Source: Magnetospirillum sp. 64-120
GTDB lineage: Bacteria; Pseudomonadota; Alphaproteobacteria; Rhodospirillales; Magnetospirillaceae
DNA length: 64,000 bases
Assembly (NCBI GenBank): GCA_001898825.1
Contig: MKVK01000014.1
Span: forward strand, 372,001-436,000
Reading direction: 5' to 3'
Shown: one piece after another, positions 8,326 through 17,461 of the stretch
How the letters are laid out: every line of letters begins with the position of its first letter
Numbering within the stretch: position 1 is the first letter of the stretch
Position numbers and translations under genes: made by a program
Notes under the pieces: generated by a model
What the model saw: only the letters and a program-made list of their open reading frames with translations
What the model was told of the DNA's origin: nothing
The model's database searches: none

Positions 8326-9348
8326 ATGACCGATACCGTTTTGCCGCTTTCCGCCAACGCCAAGACCGAGGCGGACATCGATCCGACTCTGGACCTGGTG
8401 GAAGCGATCAACGCCCTGCGCAAGGAAAAGAACGCCGTCATCCTGGCCCATTACTACCAGGAAGGCGAAATCCAGGATCTGGCCGATTTCGTCGGCGATT
8501 CCCTGGACCTGTCGCGCAAGGCCGCGGCCACCGACGCCGACATGATCGTGTTCTGCGGCGTCCGCTTCATGGGCGAGGTGGCCAAGATCCTGTCGCCCGG
8601 CAAGATCGTCGTCATCCCCGACGCCGAGGCCGGCTGTTCGCTGGAAGAATCCTGCCGCCCCGAACCCTTCGCCGCCTTCCGCGCCAAGCATCCCGACCAC
8701 GTGGCGGTCACCTACATCAATTGTTCGGCCGACATCAAGGCGCTGTCCGACGTCATCGTCACCTCGTCCAACGCCGAGGTGATCGTCAACTCGCTGCCCA
8801 AGGACAAGCCGATCCTGTTCGCCCCCGACCGGCACCTGGGCGCCTTCATCGCCAAGAAGACCGGCCGCGACATGACGCTGTGGCCGGGCAGCTGCATCAT
8901 CCATGAACAGTTCTCGGAGAAGGAACTGGTCAAGCTGAAGACCCGCAATCCCAAGGCCCTGGTCGCCGCCCATCCGGAATGTCCGGAAAGCGTGCTGCGC
9001 CACGCCGATTACATCGGCTCGACCAAGGGAATCCTGGATTACGTCATCAAGACCGACAACCAGGAATTCATCATCGCCACCGAGCCCCACATCATCCACC
9101 AGATGACCAAGGCGGCGCCCACCAAGACCTTCATCCCCGCCCCCTTCGCCGAAGGCGCCTGCGCGTCCTGCGCCGATTGCCCGTTCATGGCCAAGAACAC
9201 GCTGGAAAAGATCTATCTGGCCATGCTGAACGAAGGCCCCGCCCTGCAAGTGCCGGAAGAACTGCGCACCCAGGCGCTGAAGCCGTTGGAACGCATGCTG
9301 GAACTGTCGGCGTCGGTACCCATGGGGGGATCGTCCAATGCCCAGTAA
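8326..9348 (+). CDS. nadA: Quinolinate synthase A
   Basis: NadA condenses iminoaspartate with dihydroxyacetone phosphate to quinolinate, using an oxygen-sensitive [4Fe-4S] cluster. The protein has 340 residues. Likely cluster cysteines lie in AEAGCSLEES (C104), HPECPES (C219) and the CASCADCPFM segment near residue 287. Other family segments are LAHYYQEGEIQDLADFVGDS and GSTKGILDYV. The ribosome binding site is weak. It is the first gene of nadA-nadC-nadB, the de novo NAD pathway from aspartate, and overlaps nadC by 11 bases. Confidence 0.96.
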   Translation: MTDTVLPLSANAKTEADIDPTLDLVEAINALRKEKNAVILAHYYQEGEIQDLADFVGDSLDLSRKAAATDADMIVFCGVRFMGEVAKILSPGKIVVIPDAEAGCSLEESCRPEPFAAFRAKHPDHVAVTYINCSADIKALSDVIVTSSNAEVIVNSLPKDKPILFAPDRHLGAFIAKKTGRDMTLWPGSCIIHEQFSEKELVKLKTRNPKALVAAHPECPESVLRHADYIGSTKGILDYVIKTDNQEFIIATEPHIIHQMTKAAPTKTFIPAPFAEGACASCADCPFMAKNTLEKIYLAMLNEGPALQVPEELRTQALKPLERMLELSASVPMGGSSNAQ

Positions 9349-10189
9349 GGTGGACATGATCGACGCGCGCCGGGTCATCCTGGCGGCGCTGACCGAAGAC
9401 GTGGGCGGCACCGACCTGGAAGGCGGCGACATCACCTCGTCTTCGGTCATCCCCGCCGACTTGCGCTTCAAGGGCGTCATGCAGGCCCGCCACGAAATGG
9501 TGGTATCCGGTCTGCCCGTCGCCGCCGAGGCCTTCCACATGGTGGTCCCCGAGGCCCGCTTCGCCGCCAAGGTCAGCGACGGCCAGAAGGTCGCCGCCGG
9601 AACCGTTCTGGCCGAGATCGAAGGCCCGGCCCGCGGTCTGTTGACCGCCGAACGCACGGCGCTGAACCTGCTGCAACTGATGAGCGGCATCGCCACCGTC
9701 ACCGCCCAATACGCGGAAAAGATCGCCGGCACCGGCTGCACGCTTTTGGACACCCGGAAAACCATTCCCGGCCTGCGCAAGCTCAGCAAGTACGCCACCA
9801 CCTGTGGCGGCGCCAGCAACCACCGCATGGGGCTTTATGACGGCGTCCTGATCAAGGACAACCATATCGCCGTCTGCGGCGGCGTGGGCGCCGCCGTCCG
9901 CGCCGCCAAGTCGGCCGGCCACCCCAACATCGAAGCCGAATGCGACACCTTGGAACAGGTGGCCGAAGCGGTCGAGGCCGGCGCCGACATCGTGCTGTTG
10001 GACAACATGGGTCCCGACATGCTGCGCCAGGCCGTCGCCCTGGTGGCCAAGCGCTGCAAGACCGAAGCCTCGGGCGGCGTGACGCTGGACACCATCCGCG
10101 CCATCGCCGAAACCGGCGTCGACTTCGTGTCGGTGGGCCGCATCACCCAATCGGCCCCGGCCGTCGACATCGGCCTGGACTGGAGCTGA
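9338..10189 (+). CDS. nadC: Nicotinate-nucleotide pyrophosphorylase (carboxylating)
   Basis: NadC converts quinolinate and phosphoribosyl pyrophosphate to nicotinate mononucleotide with loss of CO2. The protein has 283 residues, normal for the family. The phosphoribosyl-binding motif DTRKTIPGLRKLSKYA lies near residue 140, followed by GGASNHRMGLYDGVLIKDNH and the C-terminal SGGVTLDTIRAIAETGVDFVSVG strand-loop. It starts inside the nadA 3' end (11-base overlap) and is followed 12 bases later by nadB, so the three genes are probably cotranscribed. Confidence 0.96.
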   Translation: MPSKVDMIDARRVILAALTEDVGGTDLEGGDITSSSVIPADLRFKGVMQARHEMVVSGLPVAAEAFHMVVPEARFAAKVSDGQKVAAGTVLAEIEGPARGLLTAERTALNLLQLMSGIATVTAQYAEKIAGTGCTLLDTRKTIPGLRKLSKYATTCGGASNHRMGLYDGVLIKDNHIAVCGGVGAAVRAAKSAGHPNIEAECDTLEQVAEAVEAGADIVLLDNMGPDMLRQAVALVAKRCKTEASGGVTLDTIRAIAETGVDFVSVGRITQSAPAVDIGLDWS

Positions 10190-10201
10190 CGGGGGCACGA
10201 C

Positions 10202-11806
10202 ATGTCCTATGACCTGCTGATCATCGGTTCGGGGGCGGCGGGGCTTTCACTGGCCCTGCGCGTCCTGGACGCCCGCCCCCAGACCCGCGTCGCCGTGCTG
10301 GCCAAGGGTCCGCTGTCGGAAGGCAGCACCATGTACGCCCAAGGCGGCATCGCCGCCGTGCTGGACGCCGCCGACAGCACCGACGCCCATCTGGCCGACA
10401 CGCTGAACGCCGGGGCCGGGCTGTGCAACGCCGACACCGTGCGCTTCGTCGTCGACAACGCCAAGCCGGCCATCCAATGGCTGATCGACAAGGGCGTGCT
10501 GTTCGACCGTGAAGGCGGCGATTACCACCTGACCCGCGAAGGCGGCCATTCGCACCGCCGCGTCATCCATTCCGCCGACGCCACCGGAAAGGCGGTGCAG
10601 ACGGCGCTGATGGAACGCATCGCCGAATCGGGCGCCGAATTGTTCGAACACCACATCGCCGTCGACCTGATCCGCGAACGTCTGGGCGGCGGCCGCCTGG
10701 GTCGCTGCGTCGGCGCCTATGCGCTGGACCGGGCCAGCGGTCGGGTCCACGCCTTTCCGGCCCGCGCCGTGGTTCTGGCCACCGGCGGCGCCGCCCGCGT
10801 CTATCTGTATTCGTCCAATCCCGACGGGTCCACCGGGGACGGCATCGCCATGGCCTGGCGCGCCGGCGCCCGGGTCGCCAACATGGAATTTTCCCAGTTC
10901 CACCCCACCTGCCTTTACCACCCCAAGGCCAAGACCTTCCTGGTCACCGAGGCGGTGCGCGGCGAAGGCGGACACCTGCTGCGGCCCGACGGCACCCGTT
11001 TCATGGACGAATACGACCCGCGCGGCGAATTGGCGCCCCGCGACATCGTGGCGCGTGCCATCGACGACGTGATGAAACGCATGGGCTGCCCCAACGTTTA
11101 TCTGGACATCAGCCACAAGCCGGCCGACTTCATCCGCGCCCACTTCCCCACCGTGCACGCCGAATGCCTGAATTACGGCATCGACATGACCAAGGAACCG
11201 ATCCCGGTGGTGCCTGCCGCCCATTACACCTGCGGCGGCGTGCTGACCGATTTGTCCGGGCGTACCGACGTGCCCAACCTTTACGCCATCGGCGAAGTGT
11301 CGTGCACCGGCCTGCACGGGGCCAACCGCATGGCGTCCAACTCGTTGCTGGAATGCCTGGTCTTCGGCGCCTCGGCCGCCGAGGACATCGCCACCAAGCT
11401 GGACAAGGTGGCGCCGCCGCCGGTCATCTCGGCCTGGGACGAAAGCTGGGTCACCGATTCCGACGAGGAAGTGGTGGTCGCCCACAATTGGGACGAGTTG
11501 CGCCGCTTCATGTGGGACTACGTGGGCATCGTGCGGTCCACCAAGCGTCTGGAACGGGCCAAGCACCGCATCAAGCTTTTGCAATCCGAGATCGCGGAAT
11601 ATTACGGCAGCTTCCGCGTCACCAACGACCTGTTGGAACTGCGGAACCTGGCCACGGTGGCGGAACTGATCGTGCGTTCGGCCCTGTCGCGCCGCGAAAG
11701 CCGCGGCCTGCATTACACCATCGACTACCCGGATCGCGATTCCATCGCCCCGGTGCAGAACACCGTGCTGGTTCCGAAGAACTTCTCGGCCCGCCGGTCG
11801 AGCTGA
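10202..11806 (+). CDS. nadB: L-aspartate oxidase
   Basis: NadB oxidises L-aspartate to iminoaspartate with FAD, supplying NadA. The 534-residue protein has an N-terminal dinucleotide-binding motif [13 protein letters not shown], the segment [20 protein letters not shown], the active-site stretch [14 protein letters not shown], and the FAD-binding [21 protein letters not shown] near residue 365. The C-terminal helical bundle is complete. GGGGG lies upstream of the ATG. It is third in nadA-nadC-nadB and is followed 13 bases later by a cyclic-nucleotide-binding protein. Confidence 0.96.
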   Translation: MSYDLLIIGSGAAGLSLALRVLDARPQTRVAVLAKGPLSEGSTMYAQGGIAAVLDAADSTDAHLADTLNAGAGLCNADTVRFVVDNAKPAIQWLIDKGVLFDREGGDYHLTREGGHSHRRVIHSADATGKAVQTALMERIAESGAELFEHHIAVDLIRERLGGGRLGRCVGAYALDRASGRVHAFPARAVVLATGGAARVYLYSSNPDGSTGDGIAMAWRAGARVANMEFSQFHPTCLYHPKAKTFLVTEAVRGEGGHLLRPDGTRFMDEYDPRGELAPRDIVARAIDDVMKRMGCPNVYLDISHKPADFIRAHFPTVHAECLNYGIDMTKEPIPVVPAAHYTCGGVLTDLSGRTDVPNLYAIGEVSCTGLHGANRMASNSLLECLVFGASAAEDIATKLDKVAPPPVISAWDESWVTDSDEEVVVAHNWDELRRFMWDYVGIVRSTKRLERAKHRIKLLQSEIAEYYGSFRVTNDLLELRNLATVAELIVRSALSRRESRGLHYTIDYPDRDSIAPVQNTVLVPKNFSARRSS

Positions 11807-11819
11807 CGAAAGCACCGCC

Positions 11820-12215
11820 ATGAGCGAATTGTCCAATTCCCGTCGCAAGGTTTTCGCCCCCGGCGCCCAGATTTTCGAAGAGGGCGCACCCGGGGCCGAA
11901 GCCTATGTGGTGGAATACGGACGCGTCGCTGTTTTCAAGACCGTCCAGGGCAAGCGCATCTCGCTGGGGACCGTGCTGCAGGGCGGCATCTTCGGCGAAA
12001 TGGCGCTGATCGACGACCAGCCGCGCATGGCATCGGCCGTGGCGGAAGAAGAAACCGCCTGCGTGGTCATCGGCAAGGAACGCCTGACCGAACAGCTGGA
12101 AAAGGCCCCCAAGGGGGTGCGCGCCATCGTTGGCGCGCTGTTGGGCAACATCCGCCTGATGGGCGCGGAACTGGCCGAAGCCCGCGTCATCCTGGCCGAG
12201 CCCGAACAACGATGA
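11820..12215 (+). CDS. Cyclic-nucleotide-binding domain protein without output domain
   Basis: This 131-residue protein is a single cNMP-binding beta-barrel. The phosphate-binding cassette is FGEMALIDDQPRMASAVA near residues 59-76, with the arginine that usually contacts the cyclic phosphate present. There is no helix-turn-helix, so it is not a Crp-type transcription factor. It may be a stand-alone sensor or a degenerate structural barrel. It follows nadB by 13 bases and its stop overlaps the next gene's ATG by four bases (ATGA), so it is probably cotranscribed with the nad genes. Confidence 0.8.
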   Translation: MSELSNSRRKVFAPGAQIFEEGAPGAEAYVVEYGRVAVFKTVQGKRISLGTVLQGGIFGEMALIDDQPRMASAVAEEETACVVIGKERLTEQLEKAPKGVRAIVGALLGNIRLMGAELAEARVILAEPEQR

Positions 12216-12589
12216 AACGCCGGCGCGCCCTGTTCGCCCTGGCGGCATGGATGTCGGGACTGACGATGCCGGCTTGGGCGTCGGGCGGCGGCAAGGGCAG
12301 CGAGTTCTATGTCAAGCTGCCCACCATCAACGTGGAATATTGGGACGAAGGCGGCATCTTCCACATGGTGGTGGTGGACGCCAGCGTGGTCTTTCACGAA
12401 GAAGGCGCCAAGGTCGACAAGTCGGTAGGGGTGCTGATCAGCCACGCTTTGTCGGCCATGACCTGGGAAGAGTTTTCCCGCGGCAACCCGGCCGCCACCG
12501 TCAAGGCCATCGCCCTGGATCTGGTGCGCAAGCAGCCGGGTGCCGAAAAGGCCGTGGAAGTCCTTCTGGCCCGCCTGATCATCCGCTAG
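12212..12589 (+). CDS. Secreted or membrane-anchored FliL-like protein
   Basis: This 125-residue protein starts with a positively charged, hydrophobic leader (MKRRRALFALAAWMSG) ending AWASG, a probable signal peptide or anchor. The rest resembles the periplasmic domain of FliL: a YVKLPTINVEYWD strand, a long VVVDASVVF strand, helices, then VKAIALDLV and a final VLLARLIIR strand. FliL stabilises the flagellar stator-rotor interface, but no flagellar genes are adjacent, so this may be a paralogue with another task. The similarity is my reading of the pattern, not a search result. Its start overlaps the preceding gene by four bases. Confidence 0.55.
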   Translation: MKRRRALFALAAWMSGLTMPAWASGGGKGSEFYVKLPTINVEYWDEGGIFHMVVVDASVVFHEEGAKVDKSVGVLISHALSAMTWEEFSRGNPAATVKAIALDLVRKQPGAEKAVEVLLARLIIR

Positions 12590-12604
12590 GAGGCCGATCC
12601 GATC

Positions 12605-13261
12605 ATGCGGCGCATCCTTCTTTCCCTGATCCTGGCGGCTCTGAGCGCTTTCGCCGCCCCCGCCCGGTCGGAAGAAATCTCGCCCGCCAACGACAGCGCC
12701 GCCGATTGGCGCATGGTTCTGGACAGCGTCGTCGGCACCAACGCCCAATCGGGTCTGGCGGCCCTGGACCCGTTGGCCGCCCCCTTCATCGCCTGTTCCG
12801 GCACCGCCTGCCACCACACCTGGCTGGTGGCCCTGAATGCCGACGACCGCGAAGACATCCGTCAATTGTTCGCGGGCGTCGCCGACGCCGGCCAGGAACG
12901 CCAGGCTCTGGCCCAGGCCATCGCCCGCATCGAGACCAGTGTCGGCGCCCAAAACGGCACCTGGGCCGACCAGGCCGGCAACCGTCTCAGCGACACCGAC
13001 GACCCGGACCAACTGGATTGCGTGTCGGAAACCATCAACACCCGGTCCTATCTGGAACGGCTGGTCCAGGCCGGACTGGTCGGCCACCACCGCCTGGGGC
13101 AGGTGGTGATGCGCTTCACCCTGATCCTGCAACACGTGGCGTCCACCATCGTCGACACCGACGCCGACGTCGAATACGTGATCGATTCCTGGGTCGGCGC
13201 CAATGGCGAGGAACCCAGCGTCGAAACCTATCCCCAATGGCGCGGGCACTGGCAAGTCTGA
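12605..13261 (+). CDS. Secreted protein of unknown function
   Basis: This 218-residue protein has a clear signal peptide (MRRILLSLILAALSAFAAPARSEE, cleavage probably after ARS). The mature part has three cysteines, two of them close together in ACSGTACHH near residues 63-69, and a third in LDCVSETINT. The mid-region is helical and the C-terminal half ends YPQWRGHWQV. I do not recognise the family. AGGAGG lies ten bases upstream of the ATG. It is 15 bases after the FliL-like gene, so it is probably the last gene of the nad-operon tail; both products appear to be exported. Confidence 0.6.
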   Translation: MRRILLSLILAALSAFAAPARSEEISPANDSAADWRMVLDSVVGTNAQSGLAALDPLAAPFIACSGTACHHTWLVALNADDREDIRQLFAGVADAGQERQALAQAIARIETSVGAQNGTWADQAGNRLSDTDDPDQLDCVSETINTRSYLERLVQAGLVGHHRLGQVVMRFTLILQHVASTIVDTDADVEYVIDSWVGANGEEPSVETYPQWRGHWQV

Positions 13262-13313
13262 ACGGCCTTGCAACGGTTATTCCTGAAAGGCATCCTGCCC
13301 CCATGTTGAAACC

Positions 13314-14201
13314 ATGGGCGGCGAAGTGATGAAACCGGAAGAAGTGTTCGCGTCCCTGACTGCCTTCCAACAGGCATTGGCCGGCCATTTCGACTGGCTG
13401 CACCGCTGGTATCAGGCGGTACTGAACCGCGAGGACGGCCCCAACATCCCCGACCCCTCGGCGGCAAGCTGCCTGTTCGAACAATGGCACAAACAGGTGG
13501 CCACCACCCCCTTCGCCGAATATCCCGGCTTTGCCCAATTGGCCGCCGAACATGCCGAGGTCCATGAAAAGGCCGCGCAACTGTCCGATCGGGCCATCGC
13601 CGGGCTGACGGTAACCACGTCGGATTACGAAACCCTGATGACTTCGGTCCTGGCCTTCGGCGCCACCGCCCAAAGCTTCGAGCGGGAAGTGTGGAAGGCC
13701 CTGGCCACCGTCGATCCGCTGACGGGCCTGTCCAACCGCCAATCCATGCGCAGCCACCTGATGGGGGAACGCGACCGGGCTTTGCGCCAAAAGCTGCCCT
13801 TATCCCTGGCGCTGGCCGACATCGACCACTTCAAGAAGATCAATGACGGCTTCGGCCATGCTCAGGGCGACAAGGTGCTGCGCGCGGTGGCGGCGGTGCT
13901 GAAGGCCACGGTGCGGCCCTATGACGTGGTCTATCGCTATGGCGGCGAGGAATTCCTGCTGTGCTTGCCCGGCACCAACGCCGAAAACGGCGCCTTGGTG
14001 CTGGAACGCATCCGCGCCGCCATCGAAGCGCTGGAACTGACCGACGAACGCGGTACCGCCATTCCGGTCACCGCCACGTTCGGCATCGCCGAGATCAACG
14101 CCGACCTGTCGGTGGACGACGCCATCGAAATGGCCGACCGCGCCCTTTACGACGGCAAGCTGTCGGGCCGCAACCGGGTTGTGTTGGCGCCCCGCTCCTA
14201 G
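13314..14201 (+). CDS. Diguanylate cyclase with N-terminal zinc-binding CZB-like domain (DgcZ-like)
   Basis: This ~295-residue protein has the layout and length of E. coli DgcZ (YdeH, 296 residues). Its N-terminal helical domain shows His25, Cys53, His80 and His84; the Cys-His-His spacing (27 and 4) equals that of the DgcZ zinc site, so zinc may inhibit it. The C-terminal GGDEF domain runs from ~residue 135. It has DPLTGLSNR, LADIDHFKKIND and the active site YGGEEFLL. An RPYD inhibitory-site motif lies five residues before GGEEF. The enzyme should make c-di-GMP from two GTP. An alternative start is the ATG at 13329. Confidence 0.85.
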   Translation: MGGEVMKPEEVFASLTAFQQALAGHFDWLHRWYQAVLNREDGPNIPDPSAASCLFEQWHKQVATTPFAEYPGFAQLAAEHAEVHEKAAQLSDRAIAGLTVTTSDYETLMTSVLAFGATAQSFEREVWKALATVDPLTGLSNRQSMRSHLMGERDRALRQKLPLSLALADIDHFKKINDGFGHAQGDKVLRAVAAVLKATVRPYDVVYRYGGEEFLLCLPGTNAENGALVLERIRAAIEALELTDERGTAIPVTATFGIAEINADLSVDDAIEMADRALYDGKLSGRNRVVLAPRS

Positions 14202-14243
14202 ACTTAGGCCATAGCATGGTGCATCCTGTTCCGCACAAGGGAT

Positions 14244-14393
14244 AATACCAAATCCCGGTGAGTATAACTCATCGGGATTTGGCTAGGCCCAAGGGGCCGC
14301 GCGGCTTATGCCGCGGAAGGCAAGTGTTTCGGAGAAACACGCCCGCCGCGTGAGGGCGCCGGTGATCGGTTCCGATCACCGGGATATGGTATA
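14244..14393. repeat. Composite palindromic element with inverted ends and internal hairpins
   Basis: Near-perfect 17-base inverted ends, ATACCAAATCCCGGTGA (14245-14261) and TCACCGGGATATGGTAT (14376-14392), bound this element. Inside are successive hairpins: 14250-14280 (14-bp arms, one mismatch), 14300-14315 (CGCGGC arms), 14324-14340 (perfect GTGTTTC arms), 14340-14358 (CGCCC arms) and 14359-14382 (perfect 11-bp CCGGTGATCGG arms). It resembles a BIME or MITE-like non-autonomous repeat. It ends 13 bases before the ATG of the Sel1-repeat gene, so it forms that gene's leader or promoter region. Confidence 0.7.
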
Positions 14394-14405
14394 AGGTGTG
14401 GGCGG

Positions 14406-15662
14406 ATGTCACGGGAACCGGAAATCATCGCCGCGTACCGCAAGGCGGCGGAAGCAGGCGAGATGTCTGCCCAATTCAGCTTGGGCGAGGCCTATCGCCT
14501 GGGCCAGAAAATCCCCCGCGACACCACCCAGGCGGTGCTGTGGCTGCACCGCGCCGCCGCCCAAGGCCATTCCCAGGCCCGCCGATCCTTGGATATCTTG
14601 AAGACCCAGGGCGTCGATATCACCCCGCCGGCCGACCAGTCACCCAACCGCAAGATGCAAAGTCTTGATGATCTGCTGGACAGCCTGAAACCGGCCGAGG
14701 GTCCGGAAGGCGACGGCGGCATGGACGCGCCGTTGCCGCCCCCCGAACCGGAATCCGACCCGCTGGACCTGGATGGCGGCACGGTGGACAGCGAGTCCCT
14801 GCGCGCTTCCGACGACCCCGCCGCCTGGGTAGCGCTGGGCAACGCCTATCGCCTGGGCCAAGGGGTCGAGCCGGACGAGGTCGAAGCCTTCACCTGGTAC
14901 GAAAAAGCCGCCAAGGTCGGCCATATGCAGGGACAGTATTCCCTGGGGGTCATGTACGACCAGGGCTTGGGCACCAGACAAAACGACAAGGAAGCGTTGC
15001 GCTGGTACCTGGCCGCCGCCAAGGCCGGCGACGCGGCCTCCCAGTTCAATCTGGCCAACATGATCCGCGACGGCCGCGGCTGTCCGGCCGACGCCAAGGT
15101 GGCGGCGCAGTGGTACCAAAAGGCGGCGGCCCAGGGCGAAGCCGCCGCGCTGTTCTGTCTGGGGGCGCTGTACGAGACCGGCCGCGACCGTGACAAGGCG
15201 CTGGATTTCTATCGCCAAGCCGCCGCCCAAGGGGTGGCCGAGGCCCAGTTCAACCTGGGCAACATGCTGCGCGCCAGCGACGGCGACGCCGCCATGGATT
15301 TCTATACTCAGGCGTCGGAACAGGGACTGGTCGCCGCCCAGGTCAATCTGGGGCTGATGCTGCAGGACGTGGACCCGGCGACGGCCACTTACTGGCTGCG
15401 CCGCGCCGCCCAGTCGGGCGACGCCATGGCCATGCTGAACCTGGCCGCCATGTATCTGGAAGGCCACGGCGTCGAGAAAGACGAGATCGAGGCCCATCTG
15501 TGGCTGGACGCCCTGGCCGACAGCAACCCCGACGCCAAGATCGCCGCCTGCGCCCAACAGGGCCTGGCCGCCCTGGAAAAGGTGGTCGGCACGCAAGGCC
15601 TGGCCGAGTCGCGCCGTCGCCGTCCCCTGCGCGGGCTTGCGCCCAAGACCGGGGGGGCCTGA
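14406..15662 (+). CDS. Sel1-like repeat protein
   Basis: This 418-residue protein is built of Sel1-type (TPR-like) helical repeats, seen as AAAQGHSQARRSL, AAKVGHMQGQYSLGVMYDQGLG, AAKAGDAASQFNLANMIRDGRG, AAAQGEAAALFCLGALYE and AAQSGDAMAMLNLAAMYLEGHG. One repeat unit lies at residues ~5-65, then an acidic proline-rich linker (~75-130), then the main repeat array (~135-390). Such proteins usually scaffold protein interactions. There is no signal peptide. The gene starts just after the palindromic element and is followed three bases later by a gene of unknown function, so the two are probably cotranscribed. Confidence 0.85.
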   Translation: MSREPEIIAAYRKAAEAGEMSAQFSLGEAYRLGQKIPRDTTQAVLWLHRAAAQGHSQARRSLDILKTQGVDITPPADQSPNRKMQSLDDLLDSLKPAEGPEGDGGMDAPLPPPEPESDPLDLDGGTVDSESLRASDDPAAWVALGNAYRLGQGVEPDEVEAFTWYEKAAKVGHMQGQYSLGVMYDQGLGTRQNDKEALRWYLAAAKAGDAASQFNLANMIRDGRGCPADAKVAAQWYQKAAAQGEAAALFCLGALYETGRDRDKALDFYRQAAAQGVAEAQFNLGNMLRASDGDAAMDFYTQASEQGLVAAQVNLGLMLQDVDPATATYWLRRAAQSGDAMAMLNLAAMYLEGHGVEKDEIEAHLWLDALADSNPDAKIAACAQQGLAALEKVVGTQGLAESRRRRPLRGLAPKTGGA

Positions 15663-15665
15663 ACC

Positions 15666-17357
15666 ATGGCCAGCCCCAACGTTTCCTTCGAAATCCAGGT
15701 CATGGCGGACAAGCATTGGGTGGTCGCCCAATTTGCCGACGACGAGGAAAAAGCCAAGGCCTTCGCCGACAACCTGCTGCAAAAGGGCAACCACAGCGCC
15801 GTGCGCGTGGTCCGCGACTTCAAGCGGCTGGACGGCCTGCACACCGAAACGGTGATCCAGGAAAAGACCACCACGGTCAAGCAGACCGTCGACCTGTCGC
15901 TGTCCCCCATTTCCGACGCGCCGTTATGCAGCCAATTGGCCGATTTCTATGGTCCCTCGGCGCGGCTGACCATGGGACGGCTGGTGCGCAAATACCTGGA
16001 CGAAGTGTCGGTCACCCCCACCGAGATGTTGCATTCGGCGGCCGAGATGAAGCGTTTCGCCGACAAGGGAACGCTGCTGTTTTCCGCCATCGACCGGGTG
16101 TCGTCCCTGCAGGCGGCGGCCTCCGACGGCGATTCCAAGGCGCGGCGCGACTTCTTGTCGAAAAGCTGGGACGATCTGGCGGCACGGGCTCGTAAATTCG
16201 CCGCCCGCAAGGCCAAGGCGCCCAAGACCGTCGCCGACATCCTGGCCGAGGTGGAAAAGGGCGGCGACGAACACCCCTATCTGTGCCTGTCCATGATGAG
16301 CCTGGCGCTGCTGGAATGCCGGTCGTGGCTGGGCAAGCTGGACACCTTGCTGAAATGGGCCGCTGACGCGGCGGGCACGCCGTTGATGGCGATGATCGAC
16401 GGCGTCATCGCCGACATCGTCGTCTCGGCCCAGTTCATCCAGGACCTGCTGGGCTTCCAGTCCAATCTGGGGGCGGCGCTGATCAGCTTGTGCAACTTGG
16501 CGGAGGGCAAGGCCGAGCCGGCCAAGTTCTGCCCGGAAAGCTTCGCGCCCTTGAACGAACAGTTCGCCAAGGGCGTGCTGGGCCAGTCACGCGACGTGCT
16601 GCTGGGCCGGGTGGTGCGCGAATTGGGCGGTGGCAACCCGCTGTCGCGCAACGAACCCAAGCAGGAATTCGAAGTGTTCTGCAAGGTGCTGCACCGGGTT
16701 GTCGGACGCCAGGGCGTGCTGGGCGGTGGCGCCATGGCCGAAAGCATCCTGCACCGCGTCACCCGTATCCATGCCCATTTGGGCACGGTCACCGCCTCCC
16801 AGGCCATCGAGCTGACCCTGTCGGCCCTGTCCGACCACGCGCTGGGGGTCCAATACCTGCTGGCCTTGGCCGAGTCGCCCTTGGGGCGCGGCATGGGCGA
16901 CGGGCTTTTGGATCTGCTGGTCGGCAAGATCCGCGCCGCCGACCACATCAACAAGTGGGTGCCGGTGCGCCAGCCGCCGCCCGACCGCATGGGGGCGCTG
17001 GCGGCCCTGAACCGCACCATCCTGGCGTCAGCCGTGCTGCCCGAGCCGACGCGCGGCGACCTGGGCCGCCATGTGGACGAGGTGCTGGCCCGCTATCTGC
17101 TGGACGAGGAAGTGATCGAGAAGATCGACAAGGCCGACGACCCCCTGGCCATGCGCGCCATCCGGCTGATCAAGTTCTGCGGGTCGGGCGTGCTGATCGA
17201 AGGCAAGTCCATGAACCTGGCCAAATCTCGCGTCATCGAACATTTGCGCCAGCCGCAATTCGAGGAAAAGTTCCTGGCCAGCGTTCCCGAACCGGGCAAG
17301 GCCGAGCAACACTTGCGGGAATTCCACCGACTTTTGGTGCAAACCGGCTTCCGCTAG
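15666..17357 (+). CDS. Protein of unknown function, 563 residues
   Basis: I do not recognise this family. The N-terminal ~85 residues (FEIQVMADKHWVVAQFADDEEKAKAFADNLL) look like a small alpha/beta domain, and the rest is mainly helical and soluble, with no signal peptide or clear membrane segment. A glycine-rich stretch VVGRQGVLGGGAMAES lies near residue 350. GC content and codon choice match the neighbours, so it is a resident gene. It follows the Sel1-repeat gene by three bases, and the pair probably acts together. HU follows after ~100 bp. Confidence 0.7.
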   Translation: MASPNVSFEIQVMADKHWVVAQFADDEEKAKAFADNLLQKGNHSAVRVVRDFKRLDGLHTETVIQEKTTTVKQTVDLSLSPISDAPLCSQLADFYGPSARLTMGRLVRKYLDEVSVTPTEMLHSAAEMKRFADKGTLLFSAIDRVSSLQAAASDGDSKARRDFLSKSWDDLAARARKFAARKAKAPKTVADILAEVEKGGDEHPYLCLSMMSLALLECRSWLGKLDTLLKWAADAAGTPLMAMIDGVIADIVVSAQFIQDLLGFQSNLGAALISLCNLAEGKAEPAKFCPESFAPLNEQFAKGVLGQSRDVLLGRVVRELGGGNPLSRNEPKQEFEVFCKVLHRVVGRQGVLGGGAMAESILHRVTRIHAHLGTVTASQAIELTLSALSDHALGVQYLLALAESPLGRGMGDGLLDLLVGKIRAADHINKWVPVRQPPPDRMGALAALNRTILASAVLPEPTRGDLGRHVDEVLARYLLDEEVIEKIDKADDPLAMRAIRLIKFCGSGVLIEGKSMNLAKSRVIEHLRQPQFEEKFLASVPEPGKAEQHLREFHRLLVQTGFR

Positions 17358-17461
17358 GCATCAAGCGCGATTCAGCCATTGACGGAACCCAAGCGCTCTG
17401 GCATTGGGGTGGTTCATACGGATGGGTCCGCACATCAATTCTTACAGGGGAACGACTACCC

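Noticed and set aside
8130-8906. 258-residue frame overlapping nadA
   Set aside because: It reads nadA in the wrong phase; the product is low-complexity Arg/Gly/Pro, typical of shadow frames in GC-rich DNA.
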